The position numbers and the translations under genes are program-made. Positions 62,763 to 64,000 of a DNA stretch of 64,000 bases are shown piece by piece. Numbering within the stretch: the first letter of the stretch is position 1; the number at the start of each line of letters is the position of its first letter. The notes beneath the pieces are model-generated. The model made no database searches. It was not told the DNA's origin and saw only the letters and a program-made list of their open reading frames with translations. Source of the DNA: Aphodovivens sp036306585 (GTDB lineage: Bacteria > Actinomycetota > Coriobacteriia > Coriobacteriales > Eggerthellaceae); the NCBI GenBank assembly GCA_036306585.1, contig JAXJZF010000003.1, positions 49,931 to 113,930 of the forward strand, in the 5' to 3' direction.

Positions 62763-63182
62763 ATGACGAAGGTCTTGAAATACGACAACGTCCTCGCCGC
62801 CCGCGTGAGCGACGCGGACTTCCGCGCGGTATGCGAGCGCGCGGACGACGAAGGGCTCACGCGCTCGGAATATCTGCGCTACGTCGTGCGCATGGTCGCC
62901 GACGATCCCGAGAACGCGAAGCGCGGCGGGGTGCTGCTCGACGGCCTCTCCATGCGCAAGCTCTCGCGCGAGCTCGTCAAATGGGGTCACCACTACAACC
63001 AGGGCGTCCACGCGCTGAACTCCATCAAGTTCGCGCTCGACCACGGACGAGGCGACCTGGAATGGGTGTCCGGCAAGCTCGACGAATGCGCGCTGCTGCT
63101 CGCACAGGTCGAGGACGGGCGCGGCGAGCTCTCCCGGAAGATCTCGGGGCTCGCGCAGCACGCGATAGTCGGGGGCGACTGA
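62763..63182 (+). CDS. Mobilization accessory protein, MobC-like
   Basis: 139 residues. The N-terminal RHH-like region is VSDADFRAVCERADDEGLTRSEYLRYVV; the MobC-type helix SRELVKWGHHYNQGVHALNSI follows. It should bind the origin of transfer and help the relaxase, whose gene begins 3 bases after this stop. Its reading frame ends in VGGD. Confidence 0.82.
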   Translation: MTKVLKYDNVLAARVSDADFRAVCERADDEGLTRSEYLRYVVRMVADDPENAKRGGVLLDGLSMRKLSRELVKWGHHYNQGVHALNSIKFALDHGRGDLEWVSGKLDECALLLAQVEDGRGELSRKISGLAQHAIVGGD

Positions 63183-63184
63183 CG

Positions 63185-64000
63185 ATGCCGCTGCTGAAGC
63201 CCATCGCCGGGCACACCGGGTGCGCCGGGATAAAGCGGTACCTCGAGAAGGGAGGCCGCGCACTGGGCGTGCACGTTATGAACTTCGCCTGGCAGGAGGA
63301 GCACACCTTCGAGGCGGTCTCGGAGGCACCCGAGGGCTTCGACTGGGCCGCCGCTATGGACGCGACGCGGCACGCGTGCGGGAACGACACGACGTACCGC
63401 GGCAAGCCGGCCCGCACCTTCAAGCACTTCGTCATGTCCCCCGACCCGCATGACGGCCTCTCGACGGAGCAGGTGGCCGAGCTCGCGCAGGCATGGGCGA
63501 AGAGACATTTCGCGGACTTCGAGGTGGCGATAGTCCTGCATGACGACAACGAGGGCAGGATCCCCCACGCCCACATCGTGGTCAACAACACCGACCTCGT
63601 CACCGAGCGGCGCCTGCAGACCCCCGACCCGCTGGAGCTCAACCGCAGCCTCCAGGAGCTGGCCGAGGAGCGCGGGTACCGCTTCATGCGCGACGAGGTC
63701 GTGAGGGAATCCGACGAAGGACCGGCTCGGAAAGCGACCCCGTCGACGATGCAGCGCGTGTATGAGCGCCGCGCCGAGAGGGAGATCGCGAAAGAGGGCG
63801 GGTACTCCTGGGTCGCCGACATACGCAACCGCGTGACGGTGGCAAAGGCGCTCGCCCGCAACGAGGACGAGTTCATGGCGGTGCTCGCGACGCTCGAGGT
63901 GGACGTCTCGCAGAACTCCGAGAAGTCATGGAGGCGAGACTGGATCTACTCGCTCGCCGACCACCCCACCTGGCGCATAGGGGGCGAGAAGCTCGGCCTC
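63185..64000 (+). CDS. Relaxase (MobA/VirD2-like), cut by the window end
   Basis: 272 codons are visible, open to the last base. It begins MPLLKPIAGHTGCAGIKRYLEKGG. Relaxase motif III is seen as GRIPHAHIVVNNTD, with the HxHxxxN metal site, near residue 137, and FKHFVMSPDPHDG is a typical block before it. It nicks oriT and pilots the strand during conjugal transfer. The catalytic Tyr should be N-terminal (Tyr20 is a candidate). The C-terminal part is missing. Confidence 0.85.
   Translation, partial: MPLLKPIAGHTGCAGIKRYLEKGGRALGVHVMNFAWQEEHTFEAVSEAPEGFDWAAAMDATRHACGNDTTYRGKPARTFKHFVMSPDPHDGLSTEQVAELAQAWAKRHFADFEVAIVLHDDNEGRIPHAHIVVNNTDLVTERRLQTPDPLELNRSLQELAEERGYRFMRDEVVRESDEGPARKATPSTMQRVYERRAEREIAKEGGYSWVADIRNRVTVAKALARNEDEFMAVLATLEVDVSQNSEKSWRRDWIYSLADHPTWRIGGEKLGL

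Overview
The window is a high-GC bacterial chromosome segment. Gene content suggests class Coriobacteriia, most likely family Eggerthellaceae (anaerobic gut actinobacteria). The pointers are a LuxR regulator with a long membrane-embedded N-terminal half, a Mo-bisPGD enzyme of the transhydroxylase/catechol-dehydroxylase type beside an aromatic-acid transporter, a flavodiiron protein, a fused Fe-S L-serine dehydratase and a Mn-dependent pyrophosphatase. The family assignment is inference; no 16S gene is present. No rRNA, tRNA or CRISPR array was seen.

Layout. (1) 0.2-9.4 kb, minus strand: a probable operon of a trigger-factor-like chaperone, a flavodiiron protein, a lipid kinase and YgiQ, then a large ABC-type permease. 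(2) 9.6-14.9 kb: rpsL-rpsG-fusA-rpsJ-rplC-rplD-rplW behind a strong promoter. The run ends at a hairpin after rplW instead of continuing into rplB. (3) 15-24.4 kb: addA/addB, Mn pyrophosphatase and L-serine dehydratase. (4) 24.6-27.4 kb: a folding cluster with a trigger-factor C-domain protein, a SlyD-like PPIase and canonical trigger factor. (5) 27.8-38.8 kb, accessory: a transposase-N-domain fusion, a TetR regulator with a clear operator, two tandem DUF262 proteins, and a cassette of cytoplasmic LRR protein, DUF2201/VWA protein, MoxR ATPase fused to a methyltransferase, and a small protein. (6) 38.9-48.9 kb: a Mo enzyme and partner subunit that have lost essentially all Fe-S ligands, small proteins, a zinc-ribbon protein, an aromatic-acid-type MFS transporter and a divergent membrane-bound LuxR regulator. 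(7) 49-55.7 kb housekeeping: pcrA, DAHP synthase, chorismate mutase, uppP, guaA. (8) 55.7 kb to the end: an integrated mobile element beside the 3' end of guaA, with a HEPN protein, XRE repressor, excisionase, tyrosine integrase, ParA/ParB and a MobC/relaxase pair cut by the window end.

Three candidates for new biology stand out. One is the cluster-free Mo enzyme pair with its transporter and membrane LuxR regulator, which looks like an inducible aromatic-compound system. The second is the LRR / VWA / MoxR-methyltransferase cassette. The third is the TetR-controlled tandem DUF262 pair, whose promoters flank a perfect 11-3-11 palindrome. The mobile element also shows a small regulon: four near-identical operators at the xre, xis-int and parAB promoters.
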